A stretch of 64,000 nt of DNA from Candidatus Desulfobacillus denitrificans (lineage in GTDB: Bacteria; Pseudomonadota; Gammaproteobacteria; Burkholderiales; Rhodocyclaceae), in contig AP021857.1 in assembly GCA_017347485.1 (NCBI GenBank), positions 372,001 to 436,000 of the forward strand, given 5' to 3'. The stretch's first letter is position 1; each line of letters opens with the position of its first letter. Both the position numbers and the translations under genes were made by a program. The notes under the pieces were generated by a model. It was not told where the DNA came from, did no database searches, and was given only the letters and a program-made list of their open reading frames with translations. This document shows, piece after piece, positions 42,225 to 50,107 of the stretch.

Positions 42225-44459
42225 ATGCGCTTCCACTTTCCGATCATCATCATCGACGAGGACTTCCGCTCGGAGAACGCCTCGGGCCTGGGCATCCGCC
42301 GCCTGGCCGAGGCCATCGAGGCGGAGGGCATGGAGGTGCTCGGCGTCACCAGCTACGGCGACCTGTCCTCCTTCGCCCAGCAGCAGAGCCGCGCCTCGGC
42401 CTTCATCCTCTCCATCGACGACGAGGAGCTCGTCAACGAGGAGGAGGAGACCATCGCCGAGCTGCGCGCCTTCGTCTCCGAGATCCGCTTACGCAACGCC
42501 GAGATCCCGATCTTTTTGCACGGCGAGACGCGCACCAGCCGCCACATCCCGAACGACGTGCTGCGCGAACTGCACGGCTTCATCCACATGTTCGAGGACA
42601 CGCCGGAGTTCATCGCCCGCTACGTCGTGCGCGAGGCGAAGGCCTACCTGGATTCGCTGCCGCCGCCGTTCTTCCGCGCGCTGACCCACTACGCCGCCGA
42701 CGGCTCCTATTCCTGGCATTGCCCGGGGCACTCCGGCGGGGTGGCCTTCCTGAAGTCGCCGGTGGGGCAGATGTTCCACCAGTTCTTCGGCGAGAACATG
42801 CTGCGCGCCGACGTCTGCAATGCGGTGGAGGAGCTCGGCCAGCTGCTCGACCACACCGGCCCGGTCGCCGCCTCCGAGCGCAACGCCGCGCGCATCTTCA
42901 ACGCCGACCATTTGTTCTTCGTCACCAACGGCACGTCGACCTCGAACAAGATCGTCTGGCACTCGACGGTGGCGCCGGGCGACATCGTCGTCGTCGACCG
43001 CAACTGCCACAAGTCGATTCTCCACGCCATCATCATGACTGGCGCGATCCCCGTCTTCCTCATGCCGACGCGCAACAACTACGGCATCATCGGCCCGATC
43101 CCGAAGTCCGAGTTTTCCTGGAAGAAGATCCAGAAGAAGATCGCCGCCCACCCCTTCGCCTCGAAGGTGAAGGGCAAGCCGCGCGTGCTGACCATCACCC
43201 AGTCGACCTACGACGGCATCCTCTACAACGTCGAGGAGATCAAGGAGATGCTCGACGGCAAGATCGACACCCTGCACTTCGACGAGGCCTGGCTGCCGCA
43301 CGCCGCCTTCCACGACTTCTACGGCGACTACCATGCCATCGGCGCCGACCGGCCGCGCTGCAAGGAATCGATGGTGTTCTCGACGCAGTCGACGCACAAG
43401 CTGCTGGCCGGCCTCTCGCAGGCCTCGCAGATTCTCGTGCAGGACTCGGAGACGCGCCGCCTCGACCGCGACGTCTTCAACGAGGCCTACCTCATGCACA
43501 CCTCGACCTCGCCGCAGTACGCCATCATCGCCTCCTGCGACGTGGCGGCGGCGATGATGGAGGAGCCGGGCGGCACGGCGCTGGTCGAGGAATCCATCGC
43601 CGAGGCGCTGGACTTCCGCCGCGCCATGCGCAAGGTCGACGAGGAATGGGGCGCCGACTGGTGGTTCAAGGTGTGGGGGCCGGACGACCTCTCCGAGGAA
43701 GGCATCGAAGAGCGCGAGGCCTGGATGCTCAAGCCGGGCGAGCGCTGGCACGGCTTCGGCGAGCTCGCCCCCGGCTTCAACATGCTCGACCCGATCAAGG
43801 CCACGGTCATCACGCCGGGGCTGGACGTCGGCGGCGACTTCGCCGACTGGGGCATCCCGGCCGCCATCGTCACCAAGTACCTGGCCGAGCACGGCGTCAT
43901 CGTCGAGAAGTGCGGCCTGTATTCCTTCTTCATCATGTTCACCATCGGCATCACCAAGGGCCGCTGGAACACCATGGTCACCGAGTTGCAGCAGTTCAAG
44001 GACGACTACGACAGGAACCAGCCGCTGTGGAAGGTGCTGCCGGAGTTCTGCCAGAAGCATCCGCGCTACGAGCGCGTCGGCCTGCGCGACCTGTGCCAGC
44101 AGATCCACGACGTCTACAAGGCCAACGACGTGGCGCGCCTGACCACCGAGATGTACCTCTCCGACATGGAGCCGGCGATGCGTCCGGCCGATGCCTTCGC
44201 CAGGATGGCCCACCGCGAGATCGAGCGCGTCGAGATCGACCGGCTCGAGGGGCGCGTCACCAGCGTGCTGCTGACGCCCTACCCGCCGGGCATCCCCCTG
44301 CTGATTCCCGGCGAGCGCTTCAATGCCACCATCGTGCGCTACCTGAGCTTCGCGCGCGACTTCAACGAGCGCTTTCCGGGCTTCGAGACCGACATCCACG
44401 GCCTCGTCCAGGATGAAAGCAATGGGCGGGTGCGGTATTTCGTCGATTGCGTCCGCTAG
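42225..44459 (+). CDS. PLP-dependent Orn/Lys/Arg decarboxylase
   Basis: A 744-residue fold-type I decarboxylase with the N-terminal receiver-like wing domain (IIIIDEDFRSENASGLGI), a core with HCPGHSGGVAFLKSPVG, and the PLP lysine at about 392 (STQSTHKLLAG). The C-terminal domain has LLTPYPPGIPLLIPGERF. It decarboxylates ornithine, lysine or arginine to a polyamine precursor; which one is not clear from the sequence. Position after dcd is conserved in relatives. Confidence 0.92.
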   Translation: MRFHFPIIIIDEDFRSENASGLGIRRLAEAIEAEGMEVLGVTSYGDLSSFAQQQSRASAFILSIDDEELVNEEEETIAELRAFVSEIRLRNAEIPIFLHGETRTSRHIPNDVLRELHGFIHMFEDTPEFIARYVVREAKAYLDSLPPPFFRALTHYAADGSYSWHCPGHSGGVAFLKSPVGQMFHQFFGENMLRADVCNAVEELGQLLDHTGPVAASERNAARIFNADHLFFVTNGTSTSNKIVWHSTVAPGDIVVVDRNCHKSILHAIIMTGAIPVFLMPTRNNYGIIGPIPKSEFSWKKIQKKIAAHPFASKVKGKPRVLTITQSTYDGILYNVEEIKEMLDGKIDTLHFDEAWLPHAAFHDFYGDYHAIGADRPRCKESMVFSTQSTHKLLAGLSQASQILVQDSETRRLDRDVFNEAYLMHTSTSPQYAIIASCDVAAAMMEEPGGTALVEESIAEALDFRRAMRKVDEEWGADWWFKVWGPDDLSEEGIEEREAWMLKPGERWHGFGELAPGFNMLDPIKATVITPGLDVGGDFADWGIPAAIVTKYLAEHGVIVEKCGLYSFFIMFTIGITKGRWNTMVTELQQFKDDYDRNQPLWKVLPEFCQKHPRYERVGLRDLCQQIHDVYKANDVARLTTEMYLSDMEPAMRPADAFARMAHREIERVEIDRLEGRVTSVLLTPYPPGIPLLIPGERFNATIVRYLSFARDFNERFPGFETDIHGLVQDESNGRVRYFVDCVR

Positions 44460-44504
44460 CGCCCGTCAAGTTCCCAACAAACTTTAGGATAGCCATTTAA
44501 CTTA

Positions 44505-44532
44505 TTGACAAATCAGGTAAAAGAAATATACT
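44505..44532 (+). promoter_or_regulatory. Strong promoter truncated from its operon by the insertion sequence
   Basis: TTGACA (44505-44510), 16-bp spacer, TATACT (44527-44532). The IS target duplication starts at 44538, about the expected transcription start. Removing the IS would place this promoter about 70 bp before the small secreted ORF at 45610. Confidence 0.7.
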
Positions 44533-44545
44533 GCACATATCAATA

Positions 44546-45578
44546 CCTGATTACCAATGAGCCTCAGCCAACTTTACGAGCCGGTACGGCATAGGCGGCG
44601 TGTTCGCGGCGGCGGTAGCCAGCCGAGCAAGCATGCTCGCCAGATCGAAACGTCGGTTGAAGCGATAACTGTATTCGGCCAGATAGCGCGGCAGATGTTT
44701 CTCGCGTATCGCATGATAGGTGCCGTGGATCGCATTCTTCACATTGCCGAGCATTGTATCGACCCAGGTGAGCGCAAGCCTGCGTCGCTCAATGCCCGGG
44801 CCGCTCATGACCGTCGGCCGGTGTGTGCAGCCGGCCTGATTGACCGCGGCAAAGCAGGCCAGACCGTCCGAATGCACCGTCGTGCCCGGAGCCAATTTCG
44901 TCCGGCTCCAGCGGGCGATCTCCTTCGATCGGAAACCCTTGACGCGATTGAAACTCATGCGGCGCGGCCGTCCCGCCGCATCGGTTTCCACCGCCGCCAC
45001 GAAGGGCGTCTTGCCGCGCGTGCCGCGGCCGCGCTTCCCGCCCCGGCGCCGGCCGCCCCAGTAGGCATCGTCGAGCTGCACCAACCCCTTGAGTTGCCGA
45101 CCAGCATCGCGCTCCAGCATCGCCTGCATGAGCTTGTGCTTCATCAGCCAGGCGCTGTTCTGGGAGATGGCCAGTTGGCGGGACAGTTCCAGGGACGAGA
45201 TGCCGTTCTTGGCCTGGCCGATCAGGTGCATGGCCAAAAACCAGACGGAAAGCGGCAGCTTGGAGCCGGCGAACAGCGTACCGGCGGTAACGGATGTCTG
45301 TCGGCGGCAGGCGTTGCACTGGATCAGCCGTCGCCCCTTGAGAGCGCAGTACGCCGTATGCCCGCACTCGGGGCAGACAAACCCGCGCGGCCAGCGCCAC
45401 GCGAGCAGCGCCTGCTCGCATTGTTCCGTCGTTCCGTACTTGTCCATGAATTCGCGCAAACCCATGCCCCGCTGAAATTGCACCTTGTTCTTCGGCATCG
45501 CTTATCTCCTTGGAAAATCAAGCGATGCCAGTTTGCTACCCCCACTGGCTCACTGGCTGAGCCTCATTGGTAATCAGG
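44546..45578 (-). mobile_element. IS1595-family insertion sequence, intact
   Basis: A 1033-bp element bounded by perfect 25-bp inverted repeats (44546-44570 and 45554-45578, starting CCTGATTACCAATGAG). It is flanked by the perfect 8-bp target duplication TATCAATA (44538-44545 and 45579-45586). One transposase gene fills it. The clean duplication shows a simple, probably recent insertion. Confidence 0.95.
44551..45498 (-). CDS. IS1595-family transposase
   Basis: A 315-residue transposase. The N-terminal zinc ribbon has CPECGH and CNACRRQ; the ISXO2-like catalytic domain has LDDAYWGGRRRG, VHSDGL and NVKNAIHGTYHAIREKHLPR followed by YLAEYSYRFNRR. The stop codon lies inside the left inverted repeat. 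The frame is intact, so the element may still move. Confidence 0.95.
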   Translation of the reverse strand: MPKNKVQFQRGMGLREFMDKYGTTEQCEQALLAWRWPRGFVCPECGHTAYCALKGRRLIQCNACRRQTSVTAGTLFAGSKLPLSVWFLAMHLIGQAKNGISSLELSRQLAISQNSAWLMKHKLMQAMLERDAGRQLKGLVQLDDAYWGGRRRGGKRGRGTRGKTPFVAAVETDAAGRPRRMSFNRVKGFRSKEIARWSRTKLAPGTTVHSDGLACFAAVNQAGCTHRPTVMSGPGIERRRLALTWVDTMLGNVKNAIHGTYHAIREKHLPRYLAEYSYRFNRRFDLASMLARLATAAANTPPMPYRLVKLAEAHW

Positions 45579-45609
45579 TATCAATAAGACAAAACGGTCA
45601 GGGCCAACC

Positions 45610-45726
45610 ATGCGCGTACTGTATTTCCTGGGTTTTCTGATCCTGTCGATCCTGATTCCGGTCAGCCTGGCGCAGGCAGAATTCCAAAATGAGCGGAATC
45701 CCGCAAAAATTGACCATCCCTACTGA
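45610..45726 (+). CDS. Tiny secreted peptide ORF
   Basis: A 38-codon frame (MRVLYFLGFLILSILIPVSL, then AQAEFQNERNPAKIDHPY) with a clear signal peptide and a probable AQA cleavage site, leaving a mature peptide of about 15 residues. I do not recognise it. It lies between the IS and the Slam-like gene, in the leader of that operon. It could be a short exported peptide, a leader ORF or the remnant of a longer gene. No strong ribosome site is visible. Confidence 0.35.
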   Translation: MRVLYFLGFLILSILIPVSLAQAEFQNERNPAKIDHPY

Positions 45727-45814
45727 TTGATTGATGGCCTTGATTCATTTAATCTTGGCCGTCTGCCATAAAGATCAAATGGCCCGCTGGCGAAAGCGGC
45801 GGGAAGGGGGCTTG

Positions 45815-47140
45815 ATGAACAAGAATAGATGCGGCATCCGGACCGCGTTGCTGGTTTCCGGCTTGCTGTTCTCGGCGCTGGCGCATGCCGATGCCGTCAC
45901 CGACAACGCCAGGGCCCTGCTCGACAAGGGCGACGCCAAGGCCGCCTACGCGCTGCTCGAGCCGCTCGAAGGCGAGCGCGCCGGCAATCCCGATTATGAC
46001 TTCCTTCTCGGCCTGGCCGCCCTCGAACTCGGCAAGAACACCAACGCCGTGTTCGCGCTCGAGCGCGTGCTGGCGGTCGACCCGAACAATGCCCGCGCCC
46101 GCGCCGAGATCGCCCGCGCCTATGCCGCCCTCGGCGAAACCCAGACCGCCAAGAAGGAATTCGAGACCGTCAAGCAGCAGGGCGTGCCGCCGGAAGTGGC
46201 CGCCACCATCGACCGCGTCCTCTCCGCCATCGAGCGCGTCGAGGACGAGGGGCGCACCACGGTGCGCGGCTATGTCGAAGGCACGGTCGGCCACGACACC
46301 AACGTCAACAGCGCCACCGCCGACCGCAACATCGCCGTGCCGCTGTTCGGCGGTGCCATCTTCACCCTCGCGCCGGGCGGCACGCGCCGCAGCGACACGT
46401 TTACCTCGGCGGGCGGCGGTCTCTCCCTGCGCAAACCGCTCGACAAGGAGTGGGCCTTCACGGCGGGGCTGAGCGGCAACAAGCGCATGAATACCGACGT
46501 CGACATATTCGACACCGGCTCCGCCGACGCCCATGTCGGCGTGGTGCGCACCTACGGCAAGGATGTCTTCAGCGCTGCCCTGCAATACAACCAGTTCTGG
46601 GTGGACAACGACCGCTACCGCGAGGCGGCCGGCTTCACCGCTCAATGGCAGCACAACTACAATGCCCGCCTGCAGTCGAGCCTCTACATCCAGTACTCCG
46701 ACCTGCGCTACATGACGCAGGAAGTGCGCAACGCCGACCGCTTCGTCATCGGTGCCAACTTCGCCCACGCGCTGCAGGGGTTCAAGACGGTTTTCTACGG
46801 TGGCGCCTATCTCGGCGAGGAAGCCACCCGCAAGGCCGGCTTCGAGCATCTCGGCCATACCCTGTATGGCGCCCGCTTCGGCGCCCAGCACGAACTGCAT
46901 CGCGACCTCAAGGCCTTCGCCAATCTCGGCTACGAACATCGCCGCTACGGCGCTGAGGATCCCTTCTTCCTGAAGACCCGCACCGACAACCAGTGGAACC
47001 TCGGCGTCGGGATGGCCTGGACCCCAGCCAAGCACTGGCTGGTGACGCCGCAGTTCCAATACACCGATGCCCGCTCCAACATCGCGCTCAATCGCTACCG
47101 GCGCGAAGTCGTCTCCGTCACCGTAAGACGCGAGTTCTGA
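45815..47140 (+). CDS. Slam-like outer-membrane protein (type XI secretion; TPR plus barrel)
   Basis: A 441-residue protein from the ATG at 45815, which follows a GGAAGGGGG ribosome site and starts the signal peptide (MNKNRCGIRTALLVSGLLFS to ALAHA). The frame is open 28 codons further up without a signal sequence. Residues about 25-140 form TPR helices (PLEGERAGNPDYDFLLGLAA; NARARAEIARAYAALGETQ). The remainder is an amphipathic barrel with alternating aromatic strands, ending in RREVVSVTVRREF with a terminal Phe. This TPR-then-DUF560 layout matches Slam translocators that move TbpB-like cargo across the outer membrane. The next two genes look like cargo. Confidence 0.75.
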   Translation: MNKNRCGIRTALLVSGLLFSALAHADAVTDNARALLDKGDAKAAYALLEPLEGERAGNPDYDFLLGLAALELGKNTNAVFALERVLAVDPNNARARAEIARAYAALGETQTAKKEFETVKQQGVPPEVAATIDRVLSAIERVEDEGRTTVRGYVEGTVGHDTNVNSATADRNIAVPLFGGAIFTLAPGGTRRSDTFTSAGGGLSLRKPLDKEWAFTAGLSGNKRMNTDVDIFDTGSADAHVGVVRTYGKDVFSAALQYNQFWVDNDRYREAAGFTAQWQHNYNARLQSSLYIQYSDLRYMTQEVRNADRFVIGANFAHALQGFKTVFYGGAYLGEEATRKAGFEHLGHTLYGARFGAQHELHRDLKAFANLGYEHRRYGAEDPFFLKTRTDNQWNLGVGMAWTPAKHWLVTPQFQYTDARSNIALNRYRREVVSVTVRREF

Positions 47141-47152
47141 AAGACCGCACCG

Positions 47153-48559
47153 ATGGCGAACGAACGCATGATTAGATATTCCAGTGTCGCCTTGACCGTT
47201 GCGCTGGCGGCGGCCATTCCGCTTGCCGGCCATGCCGCAACTGCCGCCCGCGTCGACTTTGCCACGGCGGACGTCAAGGCGCTCTCGCCGGACGGGCGCA
47301 GCCGGCCGCTGGCCAAGGGCGCCGAGATCGCCAGCGGCGAGACCATCGACACCGGCAGCGGGCGCGCCCAGGTGCGCTTCTCGGACGGCGCCCAGGTCTC
47401 GCTCGCGCCGCAGACCCAGTTCCGCATCGACGACTACCGCTTCAGCGGCCAGGCCGACGGCAGCGAGAAAGGCTTCTTCAGCCTGCTCAAGGGCGGGCTG
47501 CGCACCATCACCGGCCTGGTCGGGCGCACCAACCGCGACAACTACAAGGTCAACACCACGGTGGCGACCATCGGCATCCGCGGCACCGAGTACTCGGTGA
47601 CCTACGGCAACAGCATCAACGTCACCACGGGCGAGGGCAGCGTCGAGGTGTGCAATGCCGCCGGCTGCCTGATCCTGAACAGCGGCGAGACCGGCTACGT
47701 GCCCGACGCCAACACCCGCCCGGCGATGACCGACAAGAAGGCGGAAATTCCGCCGCCGCCGCCCGATCCGGTAGCGGTGAACATTTCCGGCAACGACACG
47801 GACAAGGAGGGCAATCCGGCGGCGCTGATCGAATTGGGCGAGCCGGCGATGCCTATCGTTCCGTTTGCGAGCGGCCTCGGCACCTTGGCAGCGGCTTATA
47901 CCAAACTGAGCTACTCTGGCCTTGATGCCGGCATCCTGGGCGGCACGATCAATTTTGGCGCATCGTCGGAACTGGCTTCGTTCGCGGACTGCTGCGGAGG
48001 ACCAAGCTTCACGTCAGGCACGCTTGCGGAGTCGGGAACGGACGGGCTGATTGCTTGGGGCCGATGGGCGTCCGGCAATGTGAGCGGCAACCCGCTGGCA
48101 TCCATGGCCTATGCTGCCGGCTTCAGCGGCAACGCCGTGGTCGTGCCGAGCATCGTTCGCGGCTACACTTCATTCGCATCGACCGCGCCCGTCGCAACTT
48201 CCGGCGGTTATGTCTCAGCAACCGGCGCGCCCAACTCGGTGACCGGAACACTGAACGTGAATTTCTCGAACGTATCCGGATCGGGGGGAACCCTCAGCTA
48301 TGTCCTGAACGTGCCGATATCCGGCCAAACGTTCACGATCAATGGCGCAGCCCAGCAGTACTCGAGCGCTGGCTTTCTGGGAACCTCCTCGACGATCACC
48401 AGCAGCGGGTCCGGTTGCATGTCCTCCTGCACAGGCATCATCCCTTATGGCGATGCCATCCAGGGCTTCTTCACGGGCAATGCTGGGCAGCGCGCCGGCG
48501 CGAACTACGGTTTTACTTCGAGCCTCGGCAACGTGTCGGGCGCGATCGTCTTCAAGTAG
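47153..48559 (+). CDS. Secreted FecR-domain protein with C-terminal TbpB-like barrel (first copy)
   Basis: A 468-residue exported protein: signal peptide (MANERMIRYSSVALTVALAA to AGHA, no lipobox Cys), then a FecR domain (about 35-175) with ETIDTGSGRAQVRFSDGAQ, PQTQFRID and ATIGIRGTEYSV. A proline linker (EIPPPPPDPV) leads to a Gly/Ser-rich beta region of about 250 residues. This ends IQGFFTGNAGQRAGANYGFT and then GAIVFK, close to the terminal pattern of TbpB barrel domains. An AUG five codons on is also possible. It lies 12 bp after the Slam-like gene. No sigma factor or TonB receptor is near, so a Fec signalling role is unlikely. Confidence 0.78.
   Translation: MANERMIRYSSVALTVALAAAIPLAGHAATAARVDFATADVKALSPDGRSRPLAKGAEIASGETIDTGSGRAQVRFSDGAQVSLAPQTQFRIDDYRFSGQADGSEKGFFSLLKGGLRTITGLVGRTNRDNYKVNTTVATIGIRGTEYSVTYGNSINVTTGEGSVEVCNAAGCLILNSGETGYVPDANTRPAMTDKKAEIPPPPPDPVAVNISGNDTDKEGNPAALIELGEPAMPIVPFASGLGTLAAAYTKLSYSGLDAGILGGTINFGASSELASFADCCGGPSFTSGTLAESGTDGLIAWGRWASGNVSGNPLASMAYAAGFSGNAVVVPSIVRGYTSFASTAPVATSGGYVSATGAPNSVTGTLNVNFSNVSGSGGTLSYVLNVPISGQTFTINGAAQQYSSAGFLGTSSTITSSGSGCMSSCTGIIPYGDAIQGFFTGNAGQRAGANYGFTSSLGNVSGAIVFK
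47222..47759 (+). repeat. 538-bp tandem FecR-domain repeat, copy 1
   Basis: Aligns to 48678-49215 at a constant 1456-bp offset with few changes, from CTTGCCGGCCATGCCGC to the CCGCCGCCG linker. It spans the end of the signal peptide and the whole FecR domain. The barrel halves that follow are quite different. Confidence 0.9.
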
Positions 48560-48572
48560 CCTCGCGCGTCGG

Positions 48573-48596
48573 GCCCGATTGTGCGGGCGCTGTTTT
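48573..48596 (+). terminator. Weak hairpin with T run between the two FecR-barrel genes
   Basis: Stem GCCCG / CGGGC (48573-48577, 48584-48588), then GC TGTTTTT. It could reduce read-through into the second gene. Confidence 0.45.
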
Positions 48597-48611
48597 TGAG
48601 CAGGAGGATTT

Positions 48612-50030
48612 ATGCCTAACGAATTCAAGCTGAAATCAAGCGTGGCGCTGATGGCGGCGCTGTCGGCGGCTTTCCCCCTTGCCGGCCATGCCGCCAATGC
48701 CGCCCGCGTCGACTTTGCCACGGCGGACGTCAAGGCGCTGGCGCCGGACGGGCGCAGCCGGCCGCTGGCCAAAGGCGCCGAGATTGCCAGCGGCGAGACC
48801 ATCGACACCGGCAGCGGCCGCGCCCAGGTGCGCTTCTCGGACGGCGCCCAGGTCTCGCTGGCGCCGCAGACCCAGTTTCGCATCGACGACTACCGCTTCA
48901 GCGGCCAGGCCGACGGCAGCGAGAAAGGCTTCTTCAGCCTGCTCAAGGGCGGGCTGCGCACCATCACCGGCCTGGTGGGGCGCACCAACCGCGACAACTA
49001 CAAGGTCAACACCACGGTCGCCACCATCGGCATCCGCGGCACCGAGTACTCGGTGACCTACGGCAACAGCATCAACGTCACCACGGGCGAGGGCAGCGTC
49101 GAGGTGTGCAATGCCGCCGGCTGCCTGATCCTGAACAGCGGCGAGACGGGCTACGTGCCCGATTCCAACACCCGCCCGGCGATGACCGACAAGAAGGCCG
49201 AGATTCCGCCGCCGCCGGTGCAGGAGGGACAGTTGCCGGGCTTCGTTGCCGGCAACACCACCACCGGGGAAGGCGAGCCAGCCTTGCTGACGCCGCCCGC
49301 TGCACCGGCGTCACCGACACTCGCCTCGGGGCCGGGCTATTCGCTTGCCGCGGTCGGGGTATTCAACGGTTCGAGCAATATGTATCTTCTGGACGGTAAT
49401 GAAGGTTCCTATCCCACCTCGGCAACCTTCAGCGGTGGCACGTTGGCGGCATTTACCGATGATTATTGGCCGGCAACGGTCACCCAAGGCACGCCGGTTG
49501 GCATGCTCACGGACGGCACCATCGGCTGGGGGCGCTGGATAGACGGCACCTTCAATGATGACGGTACCCCATTCAGCATGCAGCACGTCCACTACGTCGT
49601 CGGCATGCCCACGCCGCTGTCGGACATGAATGCACTGCAACTCGGCAACGTCACGGCCAGCTACACCCTCAGCGGCTACACCTATCCGACGGCATGGAAC
49701 GGTTCCACTTTCACCATCGGCACCCAGCCGATCAGCGGCAGCCTGACGGCGAATTTTGGCGCCGGCACGGTGGGCGGCAGCTTGAGCGTGCCGATGGGGG
49801 TCAATGTTTACTCCGCCTCCTGGAGTGGAAACATCATAGGGTCGAGTTTCGCAGGCTATTCTCCATTTGGAAGCGTTACAAGCAGCGGATCTGATTGCAG
49901 TGGCTGTGTTTGCGGTGCGTCCGTAGAGGGTTTTTTCGCCGGCGCCAACGCTGCGCGTGCCGGGCTGGTGTATGAAATCTATGGCACGAACTATGGCTAC
50001 ATCCACGGCGCTGCGGTTTTCAAGAGATAA
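48612..50030 (+). CDS. Secreted FecR-domain protein with C-terminal TbpB-like barrel (second copy)
   Basis: A 472-residue paralogue of the preceding gene, with an AGGAGGATTT ribosome site before its ATG. The signal peptide (MPNEFKLKSSVALMAALSAA to AGHA) and FecR domain are nearly identical to the first copy. After the linker (EIPPPPVQEGQLPG) the barrel half diverges strongly and ends VEGFFAGANAARAGLVYEIY and GAAVFKR, the TbpB-like ending. Conserved delivery parts with divergent barrels suggest selection for different partners or antigens. Confidence 0.78.
   Translation: MPNEFKLKSSVALMAALSAAFPLAGHAANAARVDFATADVKALAPDGRSRPLAKGAEIASGETIDTGSGRAQVRFSDGAQVSLAPQTQFRIDDYRFSGQADGSEKGFFSLLKGGLRTITGLVGRTNRDNYKVNTTVATIGIRGTEYSVTYGNSINVTTGEGSVEVCNAAGCLILNSGETGYVPDSNTRPAMTDKKAEIPPPPVQEGQLPGFVAGNTTTGEGEPALLTPPAAPASPTLASGPGYSLAAVGVFNGSSNMYLLDGNEGSYPTSATFSGGTLAAFTDDYWPATVTQGTPVGMLTDGTIGWGRWIDGTFNDDGTPFSMQHVHYVVGMPTPLSDMNALQLGNVTASYTLSGYTYPTAWNGSTFTIGTQPISGSLTANFGAGTVGGSLSVPMGVNVYSASWSGNIIGSSFAGYSPFGSVTSSGSDCSGCVCGASVEGFFAGANAARAGLVYEIYGTNYGYIHGAAVFKR
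48678..49215 (+). repeat. 538-bp tandem FecR-domain repeat, copy 2
   Basis: Partner of 47222-47759. Recombination between the two would fuse the genes and swap barrels while removing 1456 bp. Confidence 0.9.
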
Positions 50031-50072
50031 GAATATTTCTTCAGACGCTCTCCGCCCTTCCTGAATCGCCAC

Positions 50073-50095
50073 GCCGGCTTGCGCGCCGGCCTTTC
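50073..50095 (+). terminator. Terminator-like hairpin after the second FecR-barrel gene
   Basis: GCCGGC / GCCGGC stem (50073-50078, 50085-50090), loop TTGCGC, then CTTTC. It separates the FecR pair from the glycosyltransferase gene. Confidence 0.5.
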
Positions 50096-50107
50096 AATTC
50101 GTTCTGC

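Noticed and set aside
44538..45586. Composite transposon carrying the Slam/FecR genes
   Set aside because: Only one IS copy is present, with its own matching target duplication, so this is a simple insertion.
47153..50030. FecR proteins as an iron-dicitrate sigma-regulator system
   Set aside because: No ECF sigma factor, no TonB-dependent receptor and no inner-membrane helix. The domain is attached to a signal peptide and a barrel instead.
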